Of a DNA stretch of 32,623 nucleotides, positions 28,892-32,623 are shown in pieces. Position 1 is the stretch's first letter, and the number at the start of each line of letters is the position of its first letter. The notes below the pieces were generated by a model. The model was not told where the DNA came from and did no database searches. It saw only the letters and a list, made by a program, of their open reading frames with translations. The position numbers and the translations under genes were made by a program. Source of the DNA: Phoronis australis (lineage: Eukaryota; Phoronida; Phoronidae). The stretch spans positions 997,437 through 1,030,059 of the forward strand of contig NMRA01000025.1 of the NCBI GenBank assembly GCA_002633005.1. The letters are read 5' to 3'.

Positions 28892-30463
28892 GGTAGCACT
28901 TAGGCGGGCCGCAGCCAGGCTGCCGAAGGCAGCGCAGGCAGGCTCCGGCGTAGCACTTAGGCGGGCCTCAGCCAGGCTGCCGAAGGCAGCGCAGGCAGGC
29001 TCCGTCGTAGCACCTAGGCGGGCCTCAGCCAGGCTGCCGAAGGCAGCGCAGGCAGGCTCTGGCGTAGCACTTAGGCGGGCTTCAGCCAGGCTGCCGAAGG
29101 CAGCGCAGGAAGGCTCCGATGTAGCACTTAGGCGGGCCTCAGCCAAGCTGCCGAGGGCAGCGCAGGCAGGCTCCGGCGTCGGTAGCAGTTAGGCGGGCCT
29201 CAGCCAGGCTGTCGAAGGCAGCGCAGGCAGGCTCCGGCGTAGCACTTAGGCGGGCCTCGGCCAAGCTGCCGAGGGCAGCGCAGGCAAGCTCCGGTGTAGC
29301 ACTTAGGCGGGCCTCGGCCAAGCTGCCGAGGGCAGCGCAGGCAGGCCCCGGCGTAGCACTTATGCGGGCCTCAGCCAATCTGCCGAAGGCAGCGCAGGCA
29401 GGCTCCGGCGTAGCACTGAGGCGGGCCTCAGCCAAGCTGCCGAGGGCAGCGCAGGCAGGCTCCGGCGTAGCACGGAGGCGGGCCTCAGCCAAGCTGCCGA
29501 GGCAGCGCAGGCAGGCTCCGGCGTAGCACTGAGGCAGGCCTCGGCCAAGTTGCCGAGGGCAGCGCAGGCAGGCTCCGGCGTAGCACTGCGGGCCTCAGCC
29601 AAGCTGCCGAGGGCAGCGCAGGCAGACTCCGGCGTAGCACTGAGGCGGGCCTCAGCCAAGCTGCCGAGGGCAGCGCGGGCAGGTTCCGGCGTAGCACTGA
29701 GTCGGGCCTCAGCCAAGCTGCCGCGGGCAGGGCAGGCAGGCTCTGGCGTAGCACTGAGGCGGGCCTCAGCCAAGCTGCCGAGGGCAGCACAAGGAGGTTC
29801 CGCCGTAGCACTTAGGCGGGCCTCGGCCAAGCTGCCAAGGGCAGCGCAGGCAGGCTCTGGCGTAGCACTTAGGCGGACCTCGGCCAAGCTGCCGAGGGCA
29901 GCGCAGGCAGGCTCCAGCGTAGCACTTAGGCGGGCCTCGGCCAAGCTGCCGAAGGCATCGTAGGCAGGCTCCGGCGTAGCAATTAGGCGGGCATCGGAAA
30001 AGCTGCCGAAGACAGCGCAGGCAGGCTCCGGCATAGCACTTAGGCGTTCCTCGGCCAAGCTGCCGAAGGCAGCGAAGGCAGGGTCTGCCGTAGCACTGAG
30101 GCGGGCCTCAGCCAAGCTCCCGAGGGCAGCGCAGGCAGGCTCCGGCGTAGCACTTAGGCGGGCCTCGGCCAAGCTGCCGAGGGCAGCGCAGGCAGGCTCC
30201 GGCGTAGCACTAAGGCGGGCCTCAGCCAAGCTGCCGAGGGCAGCGCAGGCAGGCTCTGGCGTAGCACTGATGCGGGCCTCCGCCAAGCTGCCGAGGCAGC
30301 GCAGGCAGGCTCCGTCGTAGCACTGAGGCGGGCCTCAGCCAAGCTGCCGAGGGCAGCGCAGGCAGGCTCCGGCGTAGCACTGAGGCGGGCCTCAGCCAAG
30401 CTGCCGAAGGCAGCGCAGGCAGGCTCCGACGTAGTACTTAGGCGGGCCCCAGTCAAGCTGCCT

Positions 30464-31300
30464 CCGGCGTAGCACTTAGGCGGGCCTCAACCAGCTTGCC
30501 GAAGGCAGCGCAGGCAGGATCCGGCATAGCACTTAGGCGGGCCTCAGCTAGGCTGACGAAGACAGCGCAGGCAGGCTACGGCGTAGCACTTCGGCGGGCC
30601 TCAGCCAGGCTGCCGAAGGCAGCACAGGTAGGCTCCGGCATAGCACTTAGGCGGGCCTCGGCCAAGCTGCCGAAGGCAGCGCAAGCAGGGTCTGCCGTAG
30701 CACTGAGGCGGGCCCCAGCCAAGCTGCCGAAGGCAGCGCAGGCAGGCTCCGACGTAGTACTTAGGCGGGCCCCAGTCAAGCTGCCTCCGCCGTAGCACTT
30801 AGGCGGGCCTCAACCAGCTTGCCGAAGGCAGCGCAGGCAGGATCCGGCATAGCACTTAGGCGGGCCTCAGCTAGGCTGACGAAGACAGCGCAGGCGGGCT
30901 ACGGCGTAGCACTTCGGCGGGCCTCAGACAGGCTGCCGAAGGCAGCACAGGTAGGCTCCGGCATAGCACTTAGGCGGGCCTCGGCCAAGCTGCCGAAGGC
31001 AGCGCAAGCAGGGTCTGCCGTAGCACTGTGGCGGGCCCCAGCCAAGCTGCCGAAGGCAGCGCAGGCAGGCTCCGACGTAGTACTTAGGCGGGCCCCAGTC
31101 AAGCTGCCTCCGGCGTAGCACTTAGGCGGGCCTCAACCAGCTTGCCGAAGGCAGCGCAGGCAGGATCCGGCATAGCACTTAGGCGGGCCTCAGCTAGGCT
31201 GACGAAGACAGCGCAGGCAGGCTACGGCGTAGCACTTCGGCGGGCCTCAGCCAGGCTGCCGAAGGCAGCACAGGTAGGCTCCGGCGTAACACTTAGGCGG
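30464..31300 (+). repeat. 323 bp higher-order repeat within the satellite
   Basis: A block starting at GCCTCCGGCGTAGCACTTAG and CGGGCCTCAACCAGCTTGCC begins near 30464, again near 30787 and again near 31110, near-identical each time. It spans six 57 bp units with one shortened by 19 bp (342 minus 19 gives 323). Marker variants such as GGATCCGGCATAGC, GGCTACGGCGTAGCACTTCG, GGGTCTGCCGTAGC and GACGTAGTACTTAGG recur in fixed order. Another copy starts near 32459 and runs off the edge. Confidence 0.88.
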
Positions 31301-32623
31301 GCCTCAGCATAGCTTCTGAAGGCACCGCAGGCATTCTCGGCATAGCGCTTAGGCGGGCCTCAGCCAAGCTGCCGAGGCAGTGAAGGCAGGCTCCGGCGTA
31401 GCACTGAGGCGGGCCTCAGCCAAGCTGCCGAGGGCAGCGCAGGCAGGCTCTGGCGTAGCACTGAGGCGGGCCTCAGCCAAGCTGCCAAGGCAGCGCAGGC
31501 AGGCTCCGGCGTAGCACTGAGGCGGGCCTCAGCCAAGCTGCCGAGGGCAGCGCAGGCCGCAGAGGCTCCTGCGTAGCACTTAGGCGGGCCTCGACCAAGT
31601 TGCCGAGGGCAGCGCAGGCAGGCTCCGGCGTAGCACTGAGGCGGGCCTCAGCCAAGCTGCCGAGGGCAGCGCAGGCAGGCTCCGGTGTAGCACTGAGGCG
31701 GGCCTCAGCCAAGCTGCCGAGGGCAGCGCAGGCAGGCTCCGGCGCAGCACGGAGGCGGGCCTCATCCAAGCTGCCGAGGGCAGCGCGGGCAGGTTCCGGC
31801 GTAACACTGAGGCGTGCCTCAGCCAAGCTGCCGCGGGCAGCACAGGCAGGTTCCGGCGTAGCACTTAGGTGGGCCTCGGCCAAGCTGCCCAGGGCAGTGC
31901 AGGCAGGCTCTGGCGTAACACATAGGCGGGCCTCGGCGAAGCTGCCAAAGGCATCGCAGGCAGGCTCCGGCCTAGCACTTAGGCGGGCCTCGGCCAAGCT
32001 GCCGAAGGCAGCGCAGGCAGGGTCTGCCGTAGCACTGAGGCGAGCTTCAGCCAAGCTGTCGAGGGCAGCGCAGGCAGGCTCCGGCGTAGCACTTAGGCGG
32101 GCCTTGGCCAAGCTGCAGAGGGCAGCGCAGGCAAGCTCCGGCGTAGTACTGAGAGGGGCCTCGGCCAAGCTGCCGAGGGCAGCGCAGGCAGGCTCCGGTG
32201 TAGAACTGAGGCGGGCCTCAGCTAGGCTGACGAAGACAGCGCAGGCAGGCTACGGCGTAGCACTTCGGCGGGCCTCAGCCAAGCTGCCGAGGCAGCGCAG
32301 GCAGGCTCCGTCGTAGCACTGAGGCGGGCCTCAGCCAAGCTGCCGAGGGCAGCGCAGGCAGGCTCCGGCGTAGCACTGAGGCGGGCCTCAGCCAAGCTGC
32401 CGAGGCAGCGCAGGCAGGCTCCGGCGTAGCACTGAGGCGGGCCCCAGTCAAGCTGCCTCCGGCGTAGCACTTAGGCGGGCCTCAACCAGCTTGCCGAAGG
32501 CAGCGCAGGCAGGATCCGGCATAGCACTTAGGCGGGCCTCAGCTAGGCTGACGAAGACAGCGCAGGCAGGCTACGGCGTAGCACTTCGGCGGGCCTCAGC
32601 CAGGCTGCCGAAGGCAGCACAGG

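Larger units (their letters stand above)
28637..32623 (+). repeat. GC-rich 57 bp satellite array, running off the right edge
   Basis: About 68 head-to-tail units of 57 bp fill the last 4 kb, always in the same orientation. A unit reads GCCGAAGGCAGCGCAGGCAG, GCTCCGGCGTAGCACTTAGG, CGGGCCTCAGCCAAGCT. It is far more GC- and CpG-rich than its surroundings. Because 57 is divisible by three and the unit has no stop in four of the six frames, long Ala-rich frames appear on both strands. Frequent one-base deletions (for example GAGGCAGC for GAGGGCAGC near 29499, 30293, 31376 and 32289) break them. I treat it as non-coding satellite. The right boundary is not in the window. Confidence 0.95.

Noticed and set aside
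28606-32470. Many long Ala/Pro/Leu- or Arg-rich open frames on both strands, up to 308 codons
   Set aside because: They are by-products of a 57 bp repeat that is divisible by three and lacks stops. They overlap on opposite strands, change frame at one-base deletions and have no start or splice context.
28637-32623. CRISPR-like regular repeats
   Set aside because: Units are contiguous with no unique spacers, and the window is clearly eukaryotic.

Overview
This window looks like nuclear DNA from an invertebrate animal, probably marine. The evidence is GT-AG introns of hundreds to thousands of bases, an AT-rich background, diverged non-LTR, mariner and BEL/Pao elements, tRNA-derived SINEs and a GC-rich satellite. 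I cannot fix the phylum. Isolated N bases beside homopolymer runs suggest a draft assembly.

Layout. (1) 1-2.8 kb: non-coding, with short repeats and one SINE-like copy. (2) 2.8-11.8 kb, minus strand: the first three exons of a secreted Cu/Zn superoxide dismutase (signal peptide at 11787, N-terminal beta-strand exon at 9278, metal-ligand exon at 3025). Every exon join keeps phase. The C-terminal exons were not found and probably lie beyond the left edge. (3) The SOD intron between 9162 and 3026 holds three nested elements: a 5'-truncated, decayed LINE on the plus strand (about 3.41-8.84 kb); a DD34D mariner inside its ORF tail (6190-8504, flanked by TA); and a minus-strand BEL/Pao gag-protease piece inside the mariner transposase gene (about 6545-7562). 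(4) 11.8-17.1 kb: mostly non-coding, with small inverted-end elements, SINE-like copies and two weak minus-strand ORF candidates. (5) 17.4-24.25 kb, plus strand: an unrecognised seven-exon gene whose phases all agree, predicted as a 364-residue coiled-coil protein with basic and acidic parts. A 119-residue alternative ends at 20881. Its 5' end is head-to-head with a small minus-strand ORF across about 250 bp containing a full CRE palindrome and a CCAAT box. (6) 24.96-26.66 kb: a ~90 bp palindrome-bearing tandem repeat, then a degenerate (CTAC)n tract. (7) 26.66-28.6 kb: no supported gene. (8) 28.64 kb to the right edge: a GC-rich satellite of 57 bp units, with a 323 bp higher-order repeat and a further ~2 kb level of duplication.

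The best-supported biology is the SOD gene, the nested transposons and the multi-level satellite. The most novel coding candidate is the seven-exon gene. I found no prokaryotic-type defence system or CRISPR.
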